Below are positions 57,452 to 64,000 of a stretch of 64,000 nt of DNA, in pieces; within the stretch, counting starts at the first letter, position 1; each line of letters starts with the position of its first letter. The position numbers and the translations under genes were made by a program. Origin of the DNA: Candidatus Edwardsbacteria bacterium (GTDB lineage Bacteria > Edwardsbacteria > AC1 > EtOH8); contig JAVHLB010000001.1 in assembly GCA_031082425.1 (NCBI GenBank), forward strand, positions 62,001-126,000. Direction: 5' to 3'. The notes under the pieces are model-generated. The model did not search any database, was not told the origin of the DNA, and saw only the letters and a program-made list of their open reading frames with translations.

Positions 57452-58420
57452 CTAGAGCAGATCCTTGAGCTTGGAGTACCGTCCGAAGCTGGAGGCCTTG
57501 AGGGCGAACCGGAAATCCTTCAGGGCATTCTGCACTATCCCGTCCAGGCGCTTGCCCAGCACTATCCGGAAGGAATCTACAAAATTATCCATCCATTCGG
57601 CAAAGCCCTTGCCCAGCTCCTCGGAGGTGGTCACGATCTTGCCCTCGCCAGTGATCTCGTCGCCGGAATCGAATTCCTTGAGGAAGGGATAGTGCACCGA
57701 GGCCGCCTCCTTCGAGGAGGCGATGGTCTTGCTGACCAGGGTGGGGCCGGCGATGTTGCGCATTTCGGCCATCAGCTTGTTCATGGCCTTGACGAACAGT
57801 TCTATCTGGGCGGGGCTGGCATGCTCGGCCAGCACCGGCAGTTTGTCGTAGGCATCCACGATCACCGCCCCGGGGGCGGTGGCCGCGGCCTTGAGGGCCG
57901 CCTTCAGCAGGTCGGGGGTGATGCCCTCCACCTTCCAGGTGAAATAGCCGGAGACCGGCGCCCCCTCCTTGAAGCGGACGTAGGAGATGTCCACCCCCCG
58001 CCGGATCTCCATGAAGCCGTCGAACTTGACCGAGGTCAGCTTCTCGAACAGCTTTTCCGGTTCCACATTGGACAGGTCCAGGTTCTTGAAAACCGGCTTG
58101 ACGCTGAAGACGGCCAGCATCATGTCCACCAGCTCCTCCGGCGTCTCGTAGATGGAGACCGTGCCGGTGGTGGATTTTTTGGCCTTATCTATCACCTCGG
58201 AGATGGAGATCTGCTTGCGCTCGGTGCGGGAGAAATGCCCGGCGTTCACCGGCTCGCCCTTCTTGAGATACAGCAGCTGGACCATGTCGGGATAGATGAT
58301 CTCCAGGTATCCGGAGATCTTGCTGGCCCGCTCTTTTTTATTGTCGGCCAAAATGTTGTCCAGGTGGACGAATTCAAGTTTGGCGTTCTGGAGGCTTGAC
58401 CTGCCCTTGGGAAATCGCAT
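57452..58420 (-). CDS. Hypothetical protein, 322 residues
   Basis: The product has no signal peptide or membrane segment. It appears to have two related halves: LEIIYPDMVQLLYLKKGEPV near the start and DGFMEIRRGVDISYVRFKEG in the middle, each followed by a helical stretch, resembling tandem DUF4388-like modules. The C-terminus is helical (ELGKGFAEWMDNFVDSFRIV). Such proteins often work with GTPases or signalling partners. I do not recognise the family firmly. It is cytoplasmic and precedes rsmI. Confidence 0.75.
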   Translation of the reverse strand: MRFPKGRSSLQNAKLEFVHLDNILADNKKERASKISGYLEIIYPDMVQLLYLKKGEPVNAGHFSRTERKQISISEVIDKAKKSTTGTVSIYETPEELVDMMLAVFSVKPVFKNLDLSNVEPEKLFEKLTSVKFDGFMEIRRGVDISYVRFKEGAPVSGYFTWKVEGITPDLLKAALKAAATAPGAVIVDAYDKLPVLAEHASPAQIELFVKAMNKLMAEMRNIAGPTLVSKTIASSKEAASVHYPFLKEFDSGDEITGEGKIVTTSEELGKGFAEWMDNFVDSFRIVLGKRLDGIVQNALKDFRFALKASSFGRYSKLKDLL

Positions 58421-58427
58421 CTTCGCT

Positions 58428-59888
58428 CTATCTGATTATTGAAATTTTTTGGATCTTACTCTCGTTTCCGGATATGACGTTTAAAATATAAATGCCGGCT
58501 GAAACTTTATTGCCGTTCTGGTCCGCACCGTTCCAGACAGTCTGGTTGTCTTTGATATCGATTTTTTTAACCAGTTGCCCGGTTATGTTGTATATTTTAG
58601 CTTTTGTGTTTTTATTATCAATGCCGTTGCACTGGATGTTGATTTTATTTTTAGCCGGATTAGGCCAGGTTGTCACCGTAAATACTTCGGGTTTATTTAT
58701 TATTTCCGGCTTCCCTGACACCCCCAACGGGATGGTTGTCTTGGTAACGTAAATTTCACCATCGTTTTGGTAGCATACCCACACCGTGCTGTCGTTTTCG
58801 GCCACTATATCCGGGTTAATGCAATTGTGCAAAGCTGTGTCGGATATCTGCACTGGCGGTTGTGACCACATACTGTCGTAAAAAGTATTTAGAAAAATGC
58901 TGTGGCTGTCGCTCCAAGCAATACTAGGTTTAGCTAAATTGGTTATGGCCGCGTTTTGTGGATGGATTTGAGTTTTGATTGTGTATATACTATCAGCAAT
59001 AAAATCTGAAGTTATAAATTTGTTGTCTATTAAAGACATCGCATCATTTGAGTCGGCATATGCTGAGATAACATGAAGATCGCCATTCTCTGAAAAGCCT
59101 ATATCAAAGGGGCAGGGCATTAAACTGTATGGTTGTGTATAATTATTCCAACCTGCGATACTTAAATACACCCATCCGGTATCCGGTATCCAACCCAAGG
59201 CGTCAACAGACAACCAAGAAAAACCGCCCATTGAATAACTATCCATAAAAAATATTGTTGCGGGTTGTTGATAGATATTTAATGACAATCCATAAGAACT
59301 ATAATTGGTATATGAAATAATGCCATATCCACTTCCCTGTCGAATGCATTCCGGTTGATCCCATGCCCCACTATCATAGCGCATAATATAAACGCTGTAA
59401 AACCCTGTTGTATCAACAGCGGTCCAGGAAAGAAATTTCGTTCCTGAATCCCCGGCCATAATTGAAATACGACCATACGGTCCGTATTGCGGGAAAGTAA
59501 ATATACTGTCAATTGCAGTGTATGGTCCATACCAACTGCTTAAATATACAGCATACTGTATTTTCCCGGCACTGTCCCAAGCTGCCCATACCGACCCGGT
59601 AACCTTATTGCAGGTTATATCGCAGCTTATCTGATCGACATCATCAGTGGTCAGCCAATCACGACTTGACCAACCGGCATTATAGCGTTGATAGCACACA
59701 TCATAATTACCTTGGGCGTTGGACAGCCACTCCACCCATATCTGATCTTGGTTATCTATTATTATCCTGGGGAGACTATCGCTATAGCTATCGCTGGTCA
59801 AACGCCAGGTTTGGCTTGCCGCATAACTAATATCAAAAGCTATCAAAGAACAAAACGACAAAACAACCAGGGAGATAAGCCGCCTCAT
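58428..59888 (-). CDS. Secreted protein with C-terminal sorting domain
   Basis: The 486-residue product has a signal peptide (ISLVVLSFCSLIAFDISYA). The long middle part is Trp/Tyr/Ser-rich with repeats such as DQIWVEWLSNAQGNYDV, SVWAAWDSAGKIQYAVY and TVWVCYQNDGEIYVT, like a beta-propeller or sialidase-type fold. The C-terminal domain, WPNPAKNKINIQ, AKIYNITGQLVKKIDI, GIYILNVISG ending KISIIR, is the same sorting type as in the protein at 766-2205. It is probably surface-attached or secreted. The gene is AT-rich against its neighbours. Confidence 0.85.
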   Translation of the reverse strand: MRRLISLVVLSFCSLIAFDISYAASQTWRLTSDSYSDSLPRIIIDNQDQIWVEWLSNAQGNYDVCYQRYNAGWSSRDWLTTDDVDQISCDITCNKVTGSVWAAWDSAGKIQYAVYLSSWYGPYTAIDSIFTFPQYGPYGRISIMAGDSGTKFLSWTAVDTTGFYSVYIMRYDSGAWDQPECIRQGSGYGIISYTNYSSYGLSLNIYQQPATIFFMDSYSMGGFSWLSVDALGWIPDTGWVYLSIAGWNNYTQPYSLMPCPFDIGFSENGDLHVISAYADSNDAMSLIDNKFITSDFIADSIYTIKTQIHPQNAAITNLAKPSIAWSDSHSIFLNTFYDSMWSQPPVQISDTALHNCINPDIVAENDSTVWVCYQNDGEIYVTKTTIPLGVSGKPEIINKPEVFTVTTWPNPAKNKINIQCNGIDNKNTKAKIYNITGQLVKKIDIKDNQTVWNGADQNGNKVSAGIYILNVISGNESKIQKISIIR

Positions 59889-59942
59889 AGTAGCACCTCC
59901 CTAATAAAAAGTTATCCGCAAACCAATCAATTTATATACTTG

Positions 59943-60024
59943 GTGCCTTGGTGTCTTAGTGGTTAAAAAGGGGTTGTTTCCCTGGATTCCCGTCGGCACG
60001 GGAATGACTGCATTGCCGGGCGAT
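59943..60024 (+). repeat. Direct repeat block, copy 1
   Basis: It starts GTGCCTTGGTGTCTT and ends GCCGGGCGATG. The block also occurs at 60151-60234 with a few differences and two extra bases. Inside is an ATTCCCGT-x4-ACGGGAAT hairpin at 59986-60005, which is broken in copy 2. Confidence 0.75.
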
Positions 60025-60032
60025 GGTGCCTG

Positions 60033-60050
60033 GGCGGATCGCGATCCGCC
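60033..60050. repeat. Perfect 18-bp palindrome
   Basis: GGCGGATCGCGATCCGCC reads the same on both strands. It is part of a dispersed 'GGGCGGATCGCGATCCGCC' repeat type that I have seen in other genomes (recollection). No T-run follows. Confidence 0.75.
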
Positions 60051-60150
60051 TACGGTGATGTTTTCTTTATGCCCTCTGTGGTTGAAATGGCGTTATCGTC
60101 ACCCATTCATCCTGCCAGACAGAAGGAAAACTCAGGGTGACAGAGCCTCT

Positions 60151-60234
60151 GTGCCTTGGTGTCTTGGTGGTTAAAAAGGGGTTGGTCCCCTGGATTCCCG
60201 TCGGCACTGGAATGGCCTGTATTGCCGGGCGATG
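60151..60234 (+). repeat. Direct repeat block, copy 2
   Basis: This is the second copy of 59943-60024, again starting GTGCCTTGGTGTCTT and ending GCCGGGCGATG. The hairpin is disrupted by two changes (CACTGGAATGG). Confidence 0.75.
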
Positions 60235-60290
60235 AGGTCCGGGCGAAAGACCTTTCGCCCCTACAATATAAAAAATCTCTGTGGCCGGTA

Positions 60291-60935
60291 CTAGATCTCT
60301 TTGAACTTCTCCTTGAGGGTGGCGTAGCGCCAGTATTCCTCCAGGTCCGGCATGGAGGGGATCTTGATCCCCTCGCCGGAGAAGGCTATCAGCGACGAGG
60401 CCTGCATCTTCTCCAGGATATCCTTGGCCTTGGGGATGCTGACCCCCACCTGCTTGGCCAGTCCTTCCGGAGTATAACTGCCCTTGATGAAAACTCCCGA
60501 TCCGTCCGGAGCGCCCTTCTCCCGGCCCATGGCCAGCAGCGAGGCCGCCACCCGGCAGACATCGTCCTTCTGCAGCAGGATCTTCACCTGCTCGTTGGTC
60601 TCCCGCAGGCGCTTGACCAGGCTGGAGATCAGGTATTCCACCATGGGGTTCTCCTGCAGCTGGGCCTTGAAGGCCGCCCGGTCCAGTATCAGCAGGGAGA
60701 CCTCGCTTAGGGCTATGGCCGCAGCCGAGCGCGGGGCATCGTCCACGATGGCCATCTCACCCAGAAAGGAACCCTCCGACAGCTCGGCCAGGACCTTTTT
60801 GACCCCCCCGGCGTTGTTGGATATCTCCACCTTGCCGGATTTTATCAGGTACATCTCCTCGCCTTTGTCGCCCTCCTTGAAGAGGACCTCCCCGGCGGCC
60901 AGGTTCTTTTCGAAAGCCCCTTGAGCTTCGGCCAT
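60291..60935 (-). CDS. Crp/Fnr-type cyclic-nucleotide-binding regulator
   Basis: The 214-residue product has an N-terminal cNMP-binding domain (MYLIKSGKVEISNNAGG, then GSFLGEMAIVDDAPRSAAAI, which carries the phosphate-binding-cassette Glu and Arg). The C-terminal domain has a helix-turn-helix in YTPEGLAKQVGVSIPKAKDI. It may bind cAMP or a related nucleotide and regulate transcription. It is flanked by the repeat-rich spacer. Confidence 0.88.
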   Translation of the reverse strand: MAEAQGAFEKNLAAGEVLFKEGDKGEEMYLIKSGKVEISNNAGGVKKVLAELSEGSFLGEMAIVDDAPRSAAAIALSEVSLLILDRAAFKAQLQENPMVEYLISSLVKRLRETNEQVKILLQKDDVCRVAASLLAMGREKGAPDGSGVFIKGSYTPEGLAKQVGVSIPKAKDILEKMQASSLIAFSGEGIKIPSMPDLEEYWRYATLKEKFKEI

Positions 60936-61040
60936 TATATTCTCCTTTTAAACATACTTAACAAAATATCATATCATAACTTAATGGATAATGTCAACAA
61001 TAAATTCCCTTAGAATTTGCGGGCCAAGGCCTTGAAAAAG

Positions 61041-61066
61041 AAAGGACGGCACGCCGGCCGCCCTTT
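61041..61066 (-). terminator. Terminator after glycyl-tRNA synthetase
   Basis: Leftward stem AAAGGGCGGC pairs with GCCGTCCTTT around a 6-nt loop, followed by CTTTTTC. It lies 33 nt past the stop codon. Confidence 0.8.
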
Positions 61067-61098
61067 GATTATTGCTTTATTATGCCTTCAATTATATG

Positions 61099-63210
61099 TC
61101 AGGCTTTCCATTCCGACATCCTTTTCCCTATCACTACCGACAATTCTTCGATCTTATACCGTTCCTGTCCCATGGTGTCCCGGTCCCTTAGGGTCACCGT
61201 CCTGTCCTGCAGGGTCTGAAAGTCCACCGTGACGCAGAACGGGGTGCCGACCTCGTCCTGCCGTCGGTACAGCTTGCCGATACCGGCGGTGTCGTCGTAG
61301 ACCGTCCGCAGGACCGGCTGAAGCAGGGATCTGATGCTTTTGGCGGTCTCCACGATGGCCGGCTCGTTCTTCTTCAGCGGCAGGACCGCCACCTTGATGG
61401 GGGCCAGCTCGGGGTGCAGTTTCAGGACGGTCCGGGTATGCTCATCGCACAGCTTGCCGTTCAGCTGGCGGACCTTTTTCAGCAGTTCGATCCGGTCGGC
61501 CCCCGGCAAACTGCAGGCGGCGTCTGTCTCCAGCAGCGAGCCGGGAAGTTTTTCGATGGCGGTTTGCAGGGCTTTTTCTATGGCCTGCAGCTGCTCCAGG
61601 GTCGGGCCGTCGGAGCCCGGCTTTTTCTGGGCCTCGGCCATCTTCTTGCCGATGCTTTTCAGGGCCGCGGCCGCCGCCTCCTTGAGAGGGTTCACGGATT
61701 CCTGGGACGGCCGGCTGAGCTGTTCTTCTTGATAGGCCTCGCACAAAAAGGCCAAAGTGGCCCGGTCGGCCCCGGCCGAGGGCTCGATGACATAGGGTAT
61801 GTACTTGGCGCCCTTTTTGCCGGTGGCGGGATCGGCATAGGCTTCGTCGAAATATTCCATCTTTTCGGTGGAATGCTCGTTCCTGGCCAATTTCAGGCGG
61901 GCCAGATCGGCCTCGTTTACATTGTTGCTGTGGGCCGTCAGGTCGTAATCTTGGCGGTTGGCCACGCCCTCCAATTCGCTCCAGCCCAGGGATCCGGGGA
62001 ACAGATACTCCAGATCAACGCAGGCCTTGGCGTAATGGGCCAGCTCCTCCTGGGCCTGGGGGCGTTTTTTAAGGCGCTCCGGGCTCATGCCCAGTCCGAT
62101 ATACCAGTTGTAGCGGGCCTCCACCCATTCCTTATGCAGCTGGTCGTCGTCCTTCTCGCCGGGCTGGAGGTACTGCGGAGGCTTGCAGAAATATTCTATC
62201 TCCATCTGCTCGAACTCCCGGGTGCGGAAGGTGAAGTTGCCCGGGGTGATCTCATTGCGGAACGACTTGCCAACTTGGGCAATGCCGAAGGGCAGTTTGC
62301 GCCGCATGGACTGCAGGACGTTGAGGAAATTGGTGAATATCCCCTGGGCGGTCTCGGGGCGAAGGTAGGCTACACTTGAGACGTTCGGATTTGTTATTAC
62401 CAGAGCCTTGATCGCATTATTGTCATTAACATTAAAATCAATATGATGTTTTGGCAAACCGCTTACCTGTGGAACTATTGATTTTGCATATTCTACAATA
62501 TTAACTCTAAAAGTCGTAAATGATGAACAGTCGTTACATTTTAACTCCCAGCTTGCTGCCGGTATAACAATATTCTTTCGTTGAGCACTTTGATTAATAG
62601 AAATTTTAAAATCGTTGGCATTAAAACTTTCAGATGATAGTTCATTCTTCCCGCTTACGGTAAGAACTGCTTTACTGAAAGGCACATATTCTAAATCACT
62701 ATCTAGTGGGACATCAAATATTATATTTGGTGTTTTTAAAACATATGTATTTGGATTGTATTCAATTTTTCCCGACATACACGCATAGATAGAAATAACG
62801 CTTTCCTGCACCGGCCCGACGTGGGTTTGAAACATCCCGTTGAAATTGCGGGGCTCGGTCAGCTCGCCGCCGCACTCGGGACACTTGTCTCCTTTTATAT
62901 GATCGGCCCGGAATCTTTTGCGGCATTTCTTGCAGTCCACCAGCGGATCCACGAAGGTCTTCTCGTGGCCGGAATACTGCCACACCAGGCGGTTCATGAT
63001 GATGGCCGCATCCAGCCCCTCCATGTCCTCCCGGGAATAGACCACGCTCTTCCACCAGGCTTTCTTGACGTTGTTCTTGAGCTCCACCCCCAGCGGGCCG
63101 TAATCCCAGGTGGAGCCCAGGCCCCCGTAGACCTCGGAGGATTGGAATATGAACCCCCGCCGTTTGGACAGGGAGACTATCTTCTCAAAGGCATTGTCTG
63201 GTCTGGGCAC
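61099..63210 (-). CDS. glyQS: Glycyl-tRNA synthetase, dimeric type, with two insertions
   Basis: The start is GTG at 63208-63210 with GAGGG 7 nt upstream; homology begins right there (NAFEKIVSLSKRRGFIFQSS). An in-frame ATG at 63270 lacks a Shine-Dalgarno. The product is 703 residues, against about 460-510 for the family. Motif 2 (KSFRNEITPGNF) and motif 3 (EPSAGADRATLAFL) are intact, and so is the zinc ribbon CKKCRKRFRADHIKGDKCPEC minus its last residue. A 140-residue insertion follows HVGPVQES, before SVAYLRPETAQGIF. A second ~95-residue coiled-coil insertion sits just before TVLKLHPELAPIKVAVLP, the anticodon-binding domain. Confidence 0.9.
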   Translation of the reverse strand: MPRPDNAFEKIVSLSKRRGFIFQSSEVYGGLGSTWDYGPLGVELKNNVKKAWWKSVVYSREDMEGLDAAIIMNRLVWQYSGHEKTFVDPLVDCKKCRKRFRADHIKGDKCPECGGELTEPRNFNGMFQTHVGPVQESVISIYACMSGKIEYNPNTYVLKTPNIIFDVPLDSDLEYVPFSKAVLTVSGKNELSSESFNANDFKISINQSAQRKNIVIPAASWELKCNDCSSFTTFRVNIVEYAKSIVPQVSGLPKHHIDFNVNDNNAIKALVITNPNVSSVAYLRPETAQGIFTNFLNVLQSMRRKLPFGIAQVGKSFRNEITPGNFTFRTREFEQMEIEYFCKPPQYLQPGEKDDDQLHKEWVEARYNWYIGLGMSPERLKKRPQAQEELAHYAKACVDLEYLFPGSLGWSELEGVANRQDYDLTAHSNNVNEADLARLKLARNEHSTEKMEYFDEAYADPATGKKGAKYIPYVIEPSAGADRATLAFLCEAYQEEQLSRPSQESVNPLKEAAAAALKSIGKKMAEAQKKPGSDGPTLEQLQAIEKALQTAIEKLPGSLLETDAACSLPGADRIELLKKVRQLNGKLCDEHTRTVLKLHPELAPIKVAVLPLKKNEPAIVETAKSIRSLLQPVLRTVYDDTAGIGKLYRRQDEVGTPFCVTVDFQTLQDRTVTLRDRDTMGQERYKIEELSVVIGKRMSEWKA

Positions 63211-63290
63211 TTGAATTCCCTCGCAATTATTGTTGCTTAAATTAATTGGCCACGGATTTTCGCGGATCATATATAAAAATGTCGACTGTC

Positions 63291-63310
63291 ATTCCCGAGG
63301 AATCGGGAAT
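63291..63310. repeat. Short palindromic repeat (ATTCCCGA type)
   Basis: ATTCCCGA pairs with TCGGGAAT around GGAA. It is preceded by GTC and followed by CCAC, as are the other elements of this type. Confidence 0.75.
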
Positions 63311-63374
63311 CCACGTTGATTTGAACATTTATTATAACTCTTATCCCCCTTTAAAATCAAGGATAAATAACAAA

Positions 63375-63394
63375 AGCCCCGCAATTGCGGGGCT
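63375..63394 (-). terminator. Terminator after DUF3592 gene
   Basis: AGCCCCGC pairs with GCGGGGCT around AATT. Leftward it is followed by TTTTGTTATTT. It lies 39 nt past the stop at 63433. Confidence 0.85.
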
Positions 63395-63432
63395 AAAACG
63401 AGGTTGGTCACATTGCTTTTTATATGCTCATT

Positions 63433-64000
63433 TTATTTCGTCCGTTTATTCACTATCTCCTCGAGCAGCGGCCCCAGCTGGACGCTGTATTCATCCTTCC
63501 GGTCCTGGTTAATGGAGATCATCACCCTTCGGCCGATCAGCTCGCCCTCCGGCTTCACCCCGAACTCCTCGGACTCAAAGTCCTCCTCCCATTCTGACCC
63601 CGGCCTGGCCCCCCGGCAGATTATTACGTAGCGGCCCCGGCTCCTTTCCCGGACCCCGGTGATCCGGCCCTCGATCCTGACGGCCTTGCCGCCGGCCTCC
63701 AGCATCCGGGCCCTGATGCTCCGGCCGGCCGGGCTCTTCCCGCCCGCGATGTCACCTAAAATATAGAATACCCCCGAGGCCAGGAACAGGGCCAACAGCC
63801 CCCCGACTGTCAGCAGCAGCGGCCCCAGCCAGAAATGGGAGAACTTGGCCAGCTGGGCCTGTTGGGGTTTTTGGGGATTGTACCTGACGTCAACCTCGGC
63901 CCCGATGGCGAACTCCGGGCTGGAACTGCCGGTGCTGCCCTTGAATTGGAAACTCCGGCCATCCGGGGTCCGGAATTCCACCATCGGATAGTAGGATGGA
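63433..64000 (-). CDS. DUF3592 family membrane protein (5' end beyond window)
   Basis: The visible C-terminal part carries the DUF3592 text YYPMVEFRTPDGRSF, AIGAEVDVRYNPQKPQQAQL, and a membrane helix LGPLLLTVGGLLALFLAS. The frame continues beyond the ATG at 63984, with SYYP in front of it as in the family, to the window edge, so the true start lies outside. The last ~110 residues form a soluble charged domain (RIEGRITGVRERSRGRYV, EDFESEEFGVKPEG). Function unknown. Confidence 0.85.
   Translation of the reverse strand, partial: PSYYPMVEFRTPDGRSFQFKGSTGSSSPEFAIGAEVDVRYNPQKPQQAQLAKFSHFWLGPLLLTVGGLLALFLASGVFYILGDIAGGKSPAGRSIRARMLEAGGKAVRIEGRITGVRERSRGRYVIICRGARPGSEWEEDFESEEFGVKPEGELIGRRVMISINQDRKDEYSVQLGPLLEEIVNKRTK

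Larger units (their letters stand above)
59889..60290. other. Intergenic region with duplicated block and palindromes
   Basis: No supported gene is present in 402 bp. It holds two copies of an ~83-bp block (59943-60024 and 60151-60234), a perfect 18-bp palindrome (60033-60050) and short dispersed-repeat text. Confidence 0.6.
63211..63432. other. Spacer with terminator and repeat
   Basis: No gene is present. It holds the terminator at 63375-63394 and a short palindromic repeat (63291-63310). CCACGGATTTTCGCGGATCA near 63250-63270 is also a dispersed-repeat motif. Confidence 0.5.

Noticed and set aside
62380..62799. Intein in glycyl-tRNA synthetase
   Set aside because: There is no Cys/Ser start block of the usual kind and no His-Asn at the right end. 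Treated as an inserted domain instead.

Overview
The window is a GC-rich bacterial chromosome segment, about 58-60% G+C by eye, read with the standard code. Nearly every gene lies on the minus strand. Several protein types point to a didermic bacterium of the FCB superphylum or a nearby candidate phylum (Edwardsbacteria, TA06 or Zixibacteria-like; this placement is inference). These are two secreted proteins with a Por/FlgD-like C-terminal sorting domain, a tandem pair of GWxTD-type lipoproteins, SurA/PpiC foldases, a LolB-like DUF4292 lipoprotein, and an M1 peptidase with a barrel-like C-terminus. No phage, CRISPR array or complete transposon is visible.

Layout. 1-2.3 kb: start of a Ser/Thr kinase that runs off the left edge, a secreted seven-bladed propeller, a long terminator and tRNA-Val. 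2.5-9.4 kb: ftsX without ftsE, a gamma-carbonic-anhydrase-like protein, an HD protein, folC, orphan CheC and PAS proteins, with repeat-rich spacers between. 9.4-13.2 kb: small hypothetical proteins and an LCAT-like lipase. 13.7-19.7 kb: propeller protein, lipoprotein, M20 amidohydrolase, GGDEF protein, cysteine desulfurase, thiamine-binding protein and an unlisted 43-residue basic protein. 19.8-25.5 kb: GWxTD pair, class III sirtuin, proS. 25.6-29.5 kb (plus strand): three foldases, closed by a strong terminator. 29.5-45 kb: housekeeping and repair-type enzymes (nitrilase, four Nudix-type proteins, M1 peptidase fusion, S51 peptidase, CutA, methyltransferase, TPR lipoprotein, MBL hydrolase, SET protein, NYN nuclease). 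45.3-51.8 kb: phosphate uptake locus pstS-C-A-B-(methyltransferase)-B-phoU. 52-58.4 kb: S41 protease, a broken GxxExxY gene, tmk, inositol-phosphate synthase, CDP-alcohol phosphotransferase, rsmI. 58.4-64 kb: a second sorted secreted protein, a cyclic-nucleotide-binding regulator, glycyl-tRNA synthetase with two insertions, and a DUF3592 protein cut by the right edge.

How the genes work together. The three foldases, GWxTD lipoproteins, DUF4292 and TPR lipoproteins and the sorted proteins form an envelope and secretion theme. The pst-phoU block takes up phosphate and signals its status. Inositol-phosphate synthase next to a CDP-alcohol phosphotransferase suggests inositol phospholipid synthesis.

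Most notable: the two PstB ATPases are degenerate in complementary motifs. One has lost the LSGGQ signature; the other has lost the Q-loop Gln and the H-loop His. This predicts an obligate heterodimer with a single canonical ATP site. Also notable are an AT-rich 140-residue insertion in glycyl-tRNA synthetase, a 21-bp-period palindromic array near 8.8 kb, and a dispersed family of short inverted-repeat elements.
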